The translations under genes were made by a program, and so were the position numbers. A DNA stretch of 64,000 nucleotides, taken from positions 1-64,000 of the forward strand of contig NZ_LDNB01000010.1 of the NCBI RefSeq assembly GCF_001026695.1, written 5' to 3'. This document shows, piece by piece, positions 29,281-37,807 of the stretch. Below the pieces are notes generated by a model. That model was not told the DNA's origin. It worked only from the letters and a program-made list of their open reading frames with translations, and did not search any database. The stretch comes from Neobacillus vireti. GTDB lineage: Bacteria > Bacillota > Bacilli > Bacillales > Cytobacillaceae. Numbering within the stretch: the stretch's first letter is position 1; every line of letters begins with the position of its first letter.

Positions 29281-30387
29281 GTGAAAAAGCATATTGTCTT
29301 ACTTCCCGGTGATGGGATCGGCAAGGAAGTTATTGAATCTGCCAAGGATGTATTAAACGCAATTGCTGAAGAATTTAATCACTCGTTTAGTTTCGAGACT
29401 CATGAAATCGGAGGAGCAGCCATTGACCTTTATGGCACTCCTCTGCCAGAATCAACTGTTGATGCCTGTAAGCATGCCGATGCTGTATTACTTGGGGCTG
29501 TCGGCGGGCCTAAGTGGGATCAAAACCCCTCTCACCTACGCCCTGAACGCGGCTTACTTGGGATTCGCAAAGCACTTGACTTATATGCCAACTTAAGACC
29601 GATTAAAGGATTCAAGAACTTGCTCCATGCTTCGCCGTTAAAGGAAGAAGTCATTTCAGGAAGCGACCTCCTTATTGTACGTGAATTAACGGGCGGACTT
29701 TATTTTGGAACTCCAAGTGAACGCCGGGATAATGGTCAGTCGGTGGTTGATACGCTTGCTTATACCCGTTGTGAGATTGAGAGAATTGTTGACAAAGCTT
29801 TTGAGGCTGCTCAAAGCCGCCGTGGCCGTCTTACTTCTGTTGATAAGGCGAATGTGCTGGAATCCAGCAAGCTATGGAGGGAAATTGTTGAAGAAAAAAA
29901 GGCTAAGTATCCAGATGTAGCGGTTGAACATGTTTTGGTCGATGCTGCTGCTATGAAGCTAATTACGAATCCAACTCATTTCGATGTCATTGTCACCGAG
30001 AATATGTTTGGCGATATTTTAAGCGATGAAGCTTCAGTGTTAACAGGTTCACTAGGTTTGCTCCCTTCTGCCAGCTTAAATGAGTCGGGGGTCGGTCTAT
30101 ACGAACCAGTCCACGGTTCAGCGCCTGACATCGCCGGCAAAGGTGTTGCCAATCCAGTAGCGATGATTCTCTCAGCTGCACTGATGCTAAGATATTCCTT
30201 TGGATTGAATGATGAGGCAAAAATGATAGAAGATGCCGCCCAAGGTGCGCTTGATGCCGGCTTCCATACCGCTGACCTCCGGGTTGAAAATGGCCGCCAG
30301 GTAGGCACTACGGAAATGACAAAGCTGATTGTTGATTTTATTAAAACGCAAACTGCTTCTAAGTGTATCGCAAGTTGTTATTTTTAA
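29281..30387 (+). CDS. leuB: 3-isopropylmalate dehydrogenase
   Basis: About 368 residues. It oxidises 3-isopropylmalate with NAD. Visible: GDGIGKEV near 10, the substrate motif RPERGLLGIRKALDLYANLRP near 90, and NMFGDILSDEAS near 240 with metal-binding Asp residues. GTG at 29281 follows AAGGAGG by 9 nt; the TTG at 29272 is too close. leuC starts 226 nt later, across the 21-bp repeat array. Confidence 0.94.
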   Translation: MKKHIVLLPGDGIGKEVIESAKDVLNAIAEEFNHSFSFETHEIGGAAIDLYGTPLPESTVDACKHADAVLLGAVGGPKWDQNPSHLRPERGLLGIRKALDLYANLRPIKGFKNLLHASPLKEEVISGSDLLIVRELTGGLYFGTPSERRDNGQSVVDTLAYTRCEIERIVDKAFEAAQSRRGRLTSVDKANVLESSKLWREIVEEKKAKYPDVAVEHVLVDAAAMKLITNPTHFDVIVTENMFGDILSDEASVLTGSLGLLPSASLNESGVGLYEPVHGSAPDIAGKGVANPVAMILSAALMLRYSFGLNDEAKMIEDAAQGALDAGFHTADLRVENGRQVGTTEMTKLIVDFIKTQTASKCIASCYF

Positions 30388-30458
30388 GTGATTAAGTGGT
30401 GGACCGCTTGGCAGAATTGTCCCAGCGGCTTCCCATTTATATTAGTGAATTCGAGGGG

Positions 30459-30573
30459 CGCCAGTAAAGTTTGGGATTCCGCCAGTAAAGCTAAATTTGC
30501 GCCAATAAAGTCAGATTTGCCGCCAGTAAAGTCGGGGATTCCGCCAGTAAACTTAGGGGACCCGCCAGTAAAG
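30459..30573. repeat. 21-bp-period degenerate repeat, six units (core CGCCAGTAAAG)
   Basis: The core CGCCAGTAAAG (one unit has CGCCAATAAAG, one CGCCAGTAAAC) starts at 30459, 30480, 30500, 30521, 30542 and 30563: steps of 21, 20, 21, 21 and 21 bp. Between cores are 9-10 variable bases. It fills most of the leuB-leuC gap. Read in one frame it would encode a Pro-Pro-Val heptad (PPVKSGI, PPVNLGD), but no start codon with a ribosome-binding site is present, so I treat it as non-coding. Confidence 0.9.
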
Positions 30574-30613
30574 CTGCTTATCTATTAAATTTATAAACGT
30601 GAGGAAGGAAGCT

Positions 30614-32032
30614 ATGCAGACACCAAAAACGATTATTCAAAAAATTTGGGAACAGCATGTTGTGCATCAAGAAGAAGGCAAGCCGGATTTACTTTATATT
30701 GATTTGCATCTCGTTCACGAAGTGACCTCTCCTCAAGCATTTGAGGGCCTTCGAATGACCATGCGGAAGGTTCGCCGCCCGGACCTTACCTTCGCGACGA
30801 TGGATCACAATGTGCCAACCCGCCAGCGTCTGGTCATCAATGATCCTATTTCGAAAAAACAAATCGATACCTTGCAACAAAATTGTCAAGAATTCGGTGT
30901 AACATTAGCTGATATTCACCACCCGGATAACGGGATTGTCCATGTGATTGGCCCAGAACTTGGCCTAACCCAACCGGGAAAAACGATTGTCTGCGGTGAT
31001 AGTCATACCTCAACACATGGGGCATTCGGAGCACTCGCTTTCGGAATCGGAACAAGTGAAGTTGAGCATGTCCTTGCTACGCAAACACTATGGCAGGCAC
31101 CGCCAAAAACGCTAAACGTCAAAATAAATGGCATGCTTGGGACAGGCGTTACCGCTAAAGACTTAATCTTAGCGATTATTGGGAAATTTGGAGTGCAATT
31201 TGGAACCGGTTATGTGATGGAATACACAGGTGAAGCGATTCGCGCCCTATCAATGGAAGAGCGGATGACCGTTTGTAACATGTCAATTGAAGCCGGCGCC
31301 AGAGCAGGACTCATCACTCCAGATGAAACTACATTTGAATACTTAAGAGGAAGACGTCATGTCCCACAAGGTGAAGCGTTCGACAAAGCAGTTGCAAAGT
31401 GGCGCGCCCTAGCTACTGATGAAGGTGCCGCCTACGACGCAGTCGTTGAAATCGATGCAGCTGAAGTCGAGCCTCAGGTGACCTGGGGAACGAATCCAGG
31501 CATGTGTATCCCGATTACAGCAGCCGTTCCGAATCCGGCCGAAAAAGAAAAGCCGAACGAGAGGGATGAAATCAGCAGGGCGCTCTCCTATATGGGACTT
31601 GAAGCCGGACAACTGATTTCTTCTGTAAAAATTGATCATGTGTTCATCGGCTCGTGTACAAATTCACGTTTAAGTGACTTACGTAAAGCAGCCGCGGTCG
31701 TTCGGGGCCGGAAGGTTAGCCCTACTGTGCAAGCTATTGTCGTTCCTGGATCATATAGTGTCAAGCTCTCGGCCGAAAAAGAGGGTTTAGATCAGGTATT
31801 TAAAGAAGCTGGGTTTGAATGGCGCGAGGCCGGATGCAGTATGTGCCTGGGGATGAATGATGATATCGTCCCTGCTGGCGAGCGCTGTGCGTCCACTTCA
31901 AACCGTAACTTTGAGGGTCGTCAAGGAAACGGAGCACGCACCCATCTTGTCAGTCCGGAAATGGCTGCGGCAGCTGCGGTTGCTGGTCACTTTGTTGATG
32001 TTCGTCAGTTCACGGCACAGGAGGTTGGTTAA
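30614..32032 (+). CDS. leuC: 3-isopropylmalate dehydratase, large subunit
   Basis: About 472 residues. An aconitase-type 4Fe-4S isomerase working with LeuD. Motifs: [20 protein letters not shown] near 130-150, iron-sulphur cysteines in [11 protein letters not shown] near 345 and CSMCLGMN near 410. ATG at 30614 follows GAAGGAAG by 3-4 nt and matches the family start [13 protein letters not shown]. Confidence 0.95.
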   Translation: MQTPKTIIQKIWEQHVVHQEEGKPDLLYIDLHLVHEVTSPQAFEGLRMTMRKVRRPDLTFATMDHNVPTRQRLVINDPISKKQIDTLQQNCQEFGVTLADIHHPDNGIVHVIGPELGLTQPGKTIVCGDSHTSTHGAFGALAFGIGTSEVEHVLATQTLWQAPPKTLNVKINGMLGTGVTAKDLILAIIGKFGVQFGTGYVMEYTGEAIRALSMEERMTVCNMSIEAGARAGLITPDETTFEYLRGRRHVPQGEAFDKAVAKWRALATDEGAAYDAVVEIDAAEVEPQVTWGTNPGMCIPITAAVPNPAEKEKPNERDEISRALSYMGLEAGQLISSVKIDHVFIGSCTNSRLSDLRKAAAVVRGRKVSPTVQAIVVPGSYSVKLSAEKEGLDQVFKEAGFEWREAGCSMCLGMNDDIVPAGERCASTSNRNFEGRQGNGARTHLVSPEMAAAAAVAGHFVDVRQFTAQEVG

Positions 32033-32035
32033 TTA

Positions 32036-32620
32036 ATGGAACCTTTACGTACTCACCAAGGCATTGTTTGTCCGTTAAACCTGACCAATGTCGACACTGA
32101 TCAAATTATTCCGAAACAGTTCTTAAAGCGAATCGAACGCACCGGCTTTGGGCAATTTTTATTTTACCACTGGCGTTTTGACGACAATGGGAAGCCGCGT
32201 CCCAATTTTCCGTTGAATGATTCAAAATATAAAAACGCATCCATTTTAGTAGCTGGCAAAAACTTTGGCTGCGGCTCCTCTCGTGAACATGCTCCCTGGG
32301 CTGTTCAGGATTTTGGATTCAAAGTCATTATCGCCCCTAGCTATGCCGATATTTTTAAAAACAACTGCGTGAAAAATGGCATTCTTGCAATTCAAGTTAG
32401 TGAAGAACAAGTCCAAGCAATTATGAAAAAAGCCGAATCCGAGAAGTACACATTAACCGTGAACCTCGAGGAACAAATAGTTTTTGATCATGAGGGCTTT
32501 GAAATAAAATTCGAGATTGCACCATACTCGAAACAAATGCTCCTTAACGGCTGGGATGAAATTAGTGTTACCTTAGGTAACGAGGAAAAAATCAAGCAAT
32601 ACGAACTTACCCAAAATTAA
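32036..32620 (+). CDS. leuD: 3-isopropylmalate dehydratase, small subunit
   Basis: A 194-residue subunit with the family motifs NVDTDQIIPKQFLKR near 18, GCGSSREHAPWA near 75 and an IIAPSYADIFKNNCVKNG block. Starts 3 nt after leuC, with AGGAGG inside the leuC end. Last gene of the ilv-leu set; a strong terminator follows. Confidence 0.95.
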   Translation: MEPLRTHQGIVCPLNLTNVDTDQIIPKQFLKRIERTGFGQFLFYHWRFDDNGKPRPNFPLNDSKYKNASILVAGKNFGCGSSREHAPWAVQDFGFKVIIAPSYADIFKNNCVKNGILAIQVSEEQVQAIMKKAESEKYTLTVNLEEQIVFDHEGFEIKFEIAPYSKQMLLNGWDEISVTLGNEEKIKQYELTQN

Positions 32621-32645
32621 GCAAATTGATAAGCAAATAATGCAC

Positions 32646-32684
32646 AAAAACACATGGCTTTTCATGATTTCGCCATGTGTTTTT
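32646..32684. terminator. Terminator of ilv-leu operon
   Basis: AAAAACACATGGC (32646-32658) pairs exactly with GCCATGTGTTTTT (32672-32684). T-run on the plus strand and A-run before it make it usable in both directions. Confidence 0.9.
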
Positions 32685-32753
32685 GTCCTGAAATTTAGCT
32701 ATTCTGAAAAAACTAGACTATCCCTAAGCTCTTTTTCATTACCTAGGTGCTCA

Positions 32754-33065
32754 TTAGAATTCAGGTAAATGATCAAGATTATTTTCCTTAATCCCATCCG
32801 GTTCACTCCGGATGATGTCTCTCCCGTACTTATGGAAAACATCGATATTGGCAATCCTTCCTTGCTTTGCTTCCTCTAGTGCCGTTATATAATCCAGCTC
32901 CCGCCCTGTATTTGTCTTAAATGCAATAAGATCGCCATCATTGTTTTTCCTGACCGCGACGAATGCTTCTTTTTCATCCCTATTTGGTTGATTCGCTTCC
33001 ATTTGGGCCTGCTGCTCACTTTGCTCCTTGTACTGTTCGTATATTTTTTCAAAATCCTGTTCCAT
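32754..33065 (-). CDS. DUF3892 domain protein
   Basis: About 103 residues. The C-terminal 75 residues match the DUF3892 pattern: EAFVAVRKNNDGDLIAFKT, LDYITALEEAKQGRIANIDV, then SEPDG and NNLDHLP. The N-terminal part is a charged helix (EKIYEQYKEQSEQQAQ). ATG at 33065 follows GGAGGTG by 8 nt. Function unknown. Convergent with leuD. Confidence 0.88.
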   Translation of the reverse strand: MEQDFEKIYEQYKEQSEQQAQMEANQPNRDEKEAFVAVRKNNDGDLIAFKTNTGRELDYITALEEAKQGRIANIDVFHKYGRDIIRSEPDGIKENNLDHLPEF

Positions 33066-33225
33066 TAAATGTCCACCTCCGAACATTTGTTAGTATTTTT
33101 CTATTTGAAAAAATTATCCGTGGTCTGAACAAACTCAAAAACAAAAGCCCTCCATACAACAAAATGGACGGACCTTCACTTTATCGAAATTTTCACTAAA
33201 TAAATGGATATTTGGAAAAATATGC

Positions 33226-33299
33226 GTCCACTCCGAGAGGACATTTGTCCACGAGCGGTGCCTGACACCTCTTTTTTGACACCTCTTTTTTAACACCTC
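33226..33299. repeat. 21-bp pair, RGTGTCAGGCACY word and 14-bp tandem triplication
   Basis: GTCCAC occurs at 33226 and 33247, 21 bp apart. The word GGTGCCTGACACC follows at 33257-33269. Then GACACCTCTTTTTT is repeated with a 14-bp step at 33264, 33278 and 33292. All three sit within 75 bp of the gap between DUF3892 and the VOC gene. Confidence 0.8.
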
Positions 33300-33308
33300 T
33301 TTTACTAA

Positions 33309-34064
33309 TTATCTCCCGCTATAAATACCAATCGCATTTCCATCAAGGTCAAGGAATTGGGCAAATGTGCCGCCGCTAGGAATTTCCGTTTCAGGTATAA
33401 TCACTTTGCCGCCCAGCTGGGGTACTTTTTCTATATACGCTGACATGTTCTCTACTCTAATATAAAGTGTCAAATAAGGTGGTTCCTCATATGTCCAATT
33501 GAAAAGGTGGCCGGCTAACCCAGCATCTTCTTCTGAAATACTCATGATTGGGCCATCATCAGAAATCCGCCAATTGAAAACCACTTCATAAAACCTTTGA
33601 GAACGATGCCCTTCTCTGGCTGCAATTTCGAAGAAACCAATTTGATTAAAATCAATATCAGCTTTGCTTTGGCTCTCGCTATGGGTAGTGCCTTGATAGG
33701 CACCAATAATAATCCCGTCTGGGTCGACGAATTGGGCAATCGAACCGCCTGTTGGAACCGACATTTCTGGGAGGATCACTGTCCCGCCCATTTCCTCGAC
33801 CTTTACCAAACATTCCTGGATATTGTCGACATTAATATAAACACTCACATGGGTCGGGTGGTCTTTATGCGGCCATTTTAAAATATGACCGCTTAAGCCT
33901 GCACCAGAAATTTGCATTAATGGCCCAACATCGGTGACCTTCCAATTAAACAGACTTTCGTAAAAATTTTTTGCTAGATTTCCTTCTCTTGCTGCAATGA
34001 CAAACATTTTAATCGTGTTTCCATATTTCCAACCCCACTTCCTAATTACTTTTAATCTCAGCAT
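33309..34064 (-). CDS. Two-domain VOC/glyoxalase-family protein
   Basis: About 251 residues made of two tandem VOC domains of the CFP32 type, each with AAREG-ANFYESLFNWKV-like N-terminal strand-helix and a GGTVILPE/GGKVIIPE strand near its end. Each half ends in FVDPDG or FLDLDG, then IIIGAYQG or AIGIYSG. The first ATG (34064) has no clear ribosome-binding site; ATG at 34007 (MFVIAAREG) may be used. Metal ligands are not evident, and the function may be ligand binding. Confidence 0.85.
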   Translation of the reverse strand: MLRLKVIRKWGWKYGNTIKMFVIAAREGNLAKNFYESLFNWKVTDVGPLMQISGAGLSGHILKWPHKDHPTHVSVYINVDNIQECLVKVEEMGGTVILPEMSVPTGGSIAQFVDPDGIIIGAYQGTTHSESQSKADIDFNQIGFFEIAAREGHRSQRFYEVVFNWRISDDGPIMSISEEDAGLAGHLFNWTYEEPPYLTLYIRVENMSAYIEKVPQLGGKVIIPETEIPSGGTFAQFLDLDGNAIGIYSGR

Positions 34065-34178
34065 ATAGTAGAAACTGCTTTAACCATTACATAAACTTCG
34101 ACAAAACGGGTACTTTTTCCTTTAATCGTTCAACAGGCTATAATAGGTCGTAACAGGATACTTTGGGAGTGAATGGAA

Positions 34179-35711
34179 ATGACTACTTACGATAAAACCC
34201 ATGACCCTCGGAAAAATAAAGAGTTGCTTGCTCAAATTACAGGAAAACGTCTTGATATGAAACAGGTACTCCAAGAAACAGAACAATTATTTGTGCAATG
34301 CTGCAAGAATCCAAGTTCATCAATCACTGTAAAAGAGCATCCGCTTTCTTTTTCAGAAAAAATTCAGCAGGGTTTATTCCGTCTTTCAGCTAAACGTTCA
34401 CGGATTTTAGCACCAACGAGGATTTTTATGGATGCTGAAGGGAATGTGATTCCTGATTGGAAAATCAAGCTGGATCGAGAATATGACCGTTTGAGGGCAA
34501 ATATAACAAAGGAAGTGAATGTTGCAGATTTTGGTGCTATCGGTGACGGAACAACTGACTCCACAGCTGCTTTTAAAAAGGCAATCGGCCGTGGACTGGT
34601 AAAGGTGGTTGTACCTCCGGGTGTCTTTATTGTTAAGGGAATCCGTCTGCCATCTTGTATCTGGCTTGTTGGAGCTGGAAAAGGAGTCACAACGATTCGG
34701 CTGCATGACCAGGCTGTTAAAGCTACTAGATTGATCACCAACTCAAACCATTGCCGTGGAAATCACCATCTTTTCGTTCAGGGGATGACCTTGGACTGGA
34801 ATGTGGAAAGGCTTTGCGAGGTGGCAAAAACAAGTACGTGGGGCAATCATTCAAGTTGTTTGACCTACGCAAATGTTACATATGGCTGGGTCAAAGATGT
34901 CGAGGCAATAAATCCGGGGCTTCACTGTTTTGATATTTCGTCGACCCTTTACAATTATGCAGGCGACGGTTATCTGGCCCGAGGCGGGAGCAAGTATATT
35001 TGGCTCGACAACTTAACTGGTTATGGCTTCGGCGATGATGGAATTACCACCCACCATAGCGATTATATCTTTATCTCTCGCTGCCATATGTGCGACACAA
35101 GCGGCCGTGCCCATCGGAAAGGTTTTTCAAATTCTAATGGTTTTGAAATTGATGATGGCTCAAGGGATGTCTTGCTAGTTAATAATTCTTCGGCAAGGTG
35201 CTTTGGCGGGGTGGAAATTAAGGCCCATCAAAATTCCTCTGCCGCTTCCAACATCGCAATCGTTGGCCATATTTCAGTGAATGATAACCGGTCCTATAAT
35301 TTCCGCCATATCGGCCATCACAAAAGCACTGATTCAGAATCGAAGACAGCTTTCAATATTAGCGCTGTAAATCTTGCTGCGATTGGCCCAATTTTTTCTG
35401 ATTTATATAAAGATTCCCCACCCCGCGGGATGGTGGTTTCCGCCTATAAAAATGTTGTCATTAACCATTTCACCTTGATTGGTGACTCCGATTATGACTA
35501 CAAAGGGAACCCCGTGATTGCCGTTCAGTATCGGGCCAGGAATGTGGTTTTGAATCATATTTCTTTCAAAGATTTTATAAAATCCGGTGCCGCAATAAAA
35601 GTTTTTGGGGGCACCAATCGGGCGGATTCTATAAAAATTCAAAATTGCTCATCTGAAAAAATTGAAGTCGGGCCAGGCATCAAGGATATTAGTATTGATA
35701 CCAAAAAATAG
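34179..35711 (+). CDS. Right-handed parallel beta-helix protein (pectate-lyase-like superfamily)
   Basis: About 510 residues. After an N-terminal helical part (residues 1-105) comes a Pectate_lyase_3-type start: VNVADFGAIGDGTTDSTAAF near 115-135, then many short strand turns with GDDG and Asn-rich turns (NNSSARCFGG, VGHISVND). This matches GH28/pectate-lyase-like folds; GFGDDGITTHH resembles polysaccharide-degrading active sites. No signal peptide is present, so an extracellular role is not supported. GGGAGTG lies 7 nt before ATG at 34179, which I prefer to the ATG at 34173. Function is not known. Confidence 0.75.
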   Translation: MTTYDKTHDPRKNKELLAQITGKRLDMKQVLQETEQLFVQCCKNPSSSITVKEHPLSFSEKIQQGLFRLSAKRSRILAPTRIFMDAEGNVIPDWKIKLDREYDRLRANITKEVNVADFGAIGDGTTDSTAAFKKAIGRGLVKVVVPPGVFIVKGIRLPSCIWLVGAGKGVTTIRLHDQAVKATRLITNSNHCRGNHHLFVQGMTLDWNVERLCEVAKTSTWGNHSSCLTYANVTYGWVKDVEAINPGLHCFDISSTLYNYAGDGYLARGGSKYIWLDNLTGYGFGDDGITTHHSDYIFISRCHMCDTSGRAHRKGFSNSNGFEIDDGSRDVLLVNNSSARCFGGVEIKAHQNSSAASNIAIVGHISVNDNRSYNFRHIGHHKSTDSESKTAFNISAVNLAAIGPIFSDLYKDSPPRGMVVSAYKNVVINHFTLIGDSDYDYKGNPVIAVQYRARNVVLNHISFKDFIKSGAAIKVFGGTNRADSIKIQNCSSEKIEVGPGIKDISIDTKK

Positions 35712-35720
35712 CGTCAATCA

Positions 35721-36311
35721 TCACTTTTGACGCTTTCCCTCCTTTTCAATAACGATGTCATCGACAAGCTTTTCGGCCACTTTTCGATACAAATTACTCA
35801 TATGCACAAGCGAAGAAATCATCAGCACCTGCTCAAGATAGGGCGAATTTCCTTTTTCATTCTCAGTAATTTCTTCTTTAACGTCCTTCACTCTTTCCTC
35901 TATGTCCCCTTTAAAGTCCGCAACATTTTGGCTAGTTAGATTCAGATAACTAGAATAGAAAGAATCTAAATTTACCTCCTCTTTGATAATCTTCTTATTA
36001 ACCCCATCAAGGGTTACCTTAATATCATTGATGGAAAGTGCCCCTTTAAGCTGGTAAATCAAGCTCATTAAGATCAGATGCTCTTTCGAATATTTCTTAT
36101 TTTGAATCGGAAAAATAAGCTTTCCTTTTGCATAGTTATTAATCATCGTTTTGGTAAGGATTTTTTCATCCTCATTCCGCTTTGTATCATTAAATTTATT
36201 TTCGAATAATTGAATCACCTGGTCCATATATAAATCAATATTTGGAATTTCCTCCAAGTTTAAACTCGTTTCTAGGCCAAGCGAATTGATAATTTGATTG
36301 ATATGTTCCAT
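35721..36311 (-). CDS. DUF1836 domain protein
   Basis: A 196-residue protein of the DUF1836 family: N-terminal QIINSLGLETSLNLEEIPNI, then KILTKTMINNYAKGKLIFP, KYSKEHLILMSLIYQLKGAL, and a Lys/Glu-rich C-terminal part. Members look like distant HTH-type regulators, but DNA binding is not established. Convergent with the beta-helix gene, 9 nt between the stops; no terminator was seen there. Confidence 0.88.
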   Translation of the reverse strand: MEHINQIINSLGLETSLNLEEIPNIDLYMDQVIQLFENKFNDTKRNEDEKILTKTMINNYAKGKLIFPIQNKKYSKEHLILMSLIYQLKGALSINDIKVTLDGVNKKIIKEEVNLDSFYSSYLNLTSQNVADFKGDIEERVKDVKEEITENEKGNSPYLEQVLMISSLVHMSNLYRKVAEKLVDDIVIEKEGKRQK

Positions 36312-36443
36312 CGTAAAAAACCCCGTTCATTAACGTAATATTTTTTATTATACCTAACTATTTGGGTGTTGACTAGATGTAGATATGTTAGTATCATTAT
36401 ATGTAGTTATAAAAACCACATGTTACGCTGGGAGGCTTTTAAA

Positions 36444-37091
36444 ATGAACAATTATATTCGGGAACCTATCAATGGATTGACCCATTTAGCAGGAGCTATT
36501 TTGGCATTTGTCGGACTCCTTGCGATGGTGATTAAGGCCGCCATGACAACAACCTCACCTTTAACAATCACAGCGGTTATCATTTTCGGCGTAAGCATGA
36601 TTCTTCTTTACTCGGCATCGGCCACCTATCACATGGTCATTGCCCGTGATACGGTGATAGCCTTTTTAAGACGACTTGACCATTCGATGATTTTTGTATT
36701 AATTGCCGGTACGTACACGCCTTTTTGTTTTATTAGCTTGAACGGAAAAACGGGTGCGATTCTGTTTTCGATTATTGCTGCGGTGGCATTAAGCGGAATT
36801 GTTTTTAAAATGGTCTGGTTTAACTGTCCGCGCTGGATTTCTACTGCCTTGTATTTAGCAATGGGCTGGATGATTGTATTTGTTTTCTCGCCGCTAACCG
36901 GTAGTTTAAACCCGGTCGGTTTGTTTTTATTAATCCTTGGGGGAATCTTCTATACCATCGGCGGGGTCATTTACGGGGCAAAGCCTAAGTTTTTACAATC
37001 AAAACACATGGGCTTTCACGAGATTTTTCATATTTTTATTTTGCTGGGAAGCCTGGCGCATTTTCTAAGTGTTTTTCTATACGTTATTTAA
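36444..37091 (+). CDS. Hemolysin III family membrane protein
   Basis: About 215 residues with seven membrane helices, of the PAQR/HlyIII superfamily. The motif REPINGLTHLAGAILA at the N-terminus, SATYHMVI near 65, HSMIFVLIAGTYTPF near 85 and HEIFHIFILLGSLAHF near 195 carry the conserved Ser, Asp and His metal-binding residues. ATG at 36444 follows GGGAGG. In Bacilli these are often of unknown function. Confidence 0.92.
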   Translation: MNNYIREPINGLTHLAGAILAFVGLLAMVIKAAMTTTSPLTITAVIIFGVSMILLYSASATYHMVIARDTVIAFLRRLDHSMIFVLIAGTYTPFCFISLNGKTGAILFSIIAAVALSGIVFKMVWFNCPRWISTALYLAMGWMIVFVFSPLTGSLNPVGLFLLILGGIFYTIGGVIYGAKPKFLQSKHMGFHEIFHIFILLGSLAHFLSVFLYVI

Positions 37092-37110
37092 ATACATGAT
37101 CCTACAAATT

Positions 37111-37152
37111 AGTACCAAAAGGAGGCTGAATTTTCAGCCTCCTTTTGGTACT
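37111..37152. terminator. 20-bp perfect bidirectional terminator
   Basis: AGTACCAAAAGGAGGCTGAA (37111-37130) and its exact reverse complement (37133-37152) form a 20-bp stem with a 2-nt loop between convergent genes. A short T-run is present only inside the right arm (CCTTTTGG), so it could also be an mRNA stabiliser. Confidence 0.8.
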
Positions 37153-37166
37153 CTTATTGCTTTCGT

Positions 37167-37535
37167 CTATTCGTCCATCCTAAAGATCAATTCTTCCTTT
37201 AGAACCTGTGCGTGATTATGTATTGGATCTTTAGCTCCATATAGCAGTGTCACCGGCCTGTTTAAAGACCATTCAATAATTTGGTCTACAGCAACGGATT
37301 GCCGTTCATTTGTACGAAGCTCCTGAAGGTAGCGGCTTTGGAATTCCTCGAACCGCTCAGGCAGATGTCCGAACCACTTTCTTAGCTCGCTGCTTGGTGC
37401 TACTTCCTTGAGCCAATAGGTCAATCTAGCTTCCTCTTTCGATATTCCCCGCGGCCAGAGACGGTCAATTAAAATTCTCTGCCCGTCCGCTTCGTCAACA
37501 GGTTCATAGACTCTTTTCAGGAAAATATTTTTCAT
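37167..37535 (-). CDS. DUF488 family protein
   Basis: A 122-residue DUF488 protein: RVYEPVDEADGQRILIDRLWPRGIS, then LTYWLKEVAPSSELRKWFGH and LLYGAKDPIHNHAQVL. Small cytoplasmic proteins of unknown function. GAGGC precedes the ATG. It lies downstream of a small HTH gene, on the same strand with a 36-nt gap. Confidence 0.92.
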   Translation of the reverse strand: MKNIFLKRVYEPVDEADGQRILIDRLWPRGISKEEARLTYWLKEVAPSSELRKWFGHLPERFEEFQSRYLQELRTNERQSVAVDQIIEWSLNRPVTLLYGAKDPIHNHAQVLKEELIFRMDE

Positions 37536-37571
37536 ATTATTGCCTCACGTTTTATGGACTTTTTACTGCAC

Positions 37572-37802
37572 TTAATCTTCGTCCTTTATATCAAGATCTT
37601 CCGGGATTGGTTCGCTAAGGATTTCTTCGATTAAGTGTTTGTATTTTTCTACTTGTTTTAGGTGGGTCGTGAATTGGTCTTTATAAATTAAATACTCGCT
37701 GCCATCAAACAGAGCTCGAATTTTCTTTTGTTGGATGAGGCTTTTGACCGTTGCCTCTGGAACCGATAAGTATTCTGCTGTTTCTTTTATGGTAAGATAC
37801 AA
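37572..37802 (-). CDS. Small MerR/excisionase-type HTH protein
   Basis: A 76-residue protein with a helix-turn-helix of the Xis/MerR type: LTIKETAEYLSVPEATVKSL then IQQKKIRALFDGSEYLIYKD. The C-terminal part is acidic (EEILSEPIPEDLDIKDED). TTG start with AGGAG 8 nt upstream. It follows the DmpA-like peptidase gene by 5 nt and may regulate this cluster; there is no recombinase nearby, so a phage role is not supported. Confidence 0.8.
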   Translation of the reverse strand: MYLTIKETAEYLSVPEATVKSLIQQKKIRALFDGSEYLIYKDQFTTHLKQVEKYKHLIEEILSEPIPEDLDIKDED

Positions 37803-37807
37803 TGTTT

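Noticed and set aside
30388..30588. The leuB-leuC gap as a coding region with a Pro-rich heptad
   Set aside because: An open frame gives PPVKSGI/PPVNLGD-like heptads, but no start codon with a ribosome-binding site fits and the heptad is an automatic result of a 21-bp period.
37572..37802. Excisionase of an integrated element
   Set aside because: The HTH resembles Xis, but there is no integrase, phage gene or attachment repeat nearby, and it lies 5 nt after a metabolic gene on the same strand.
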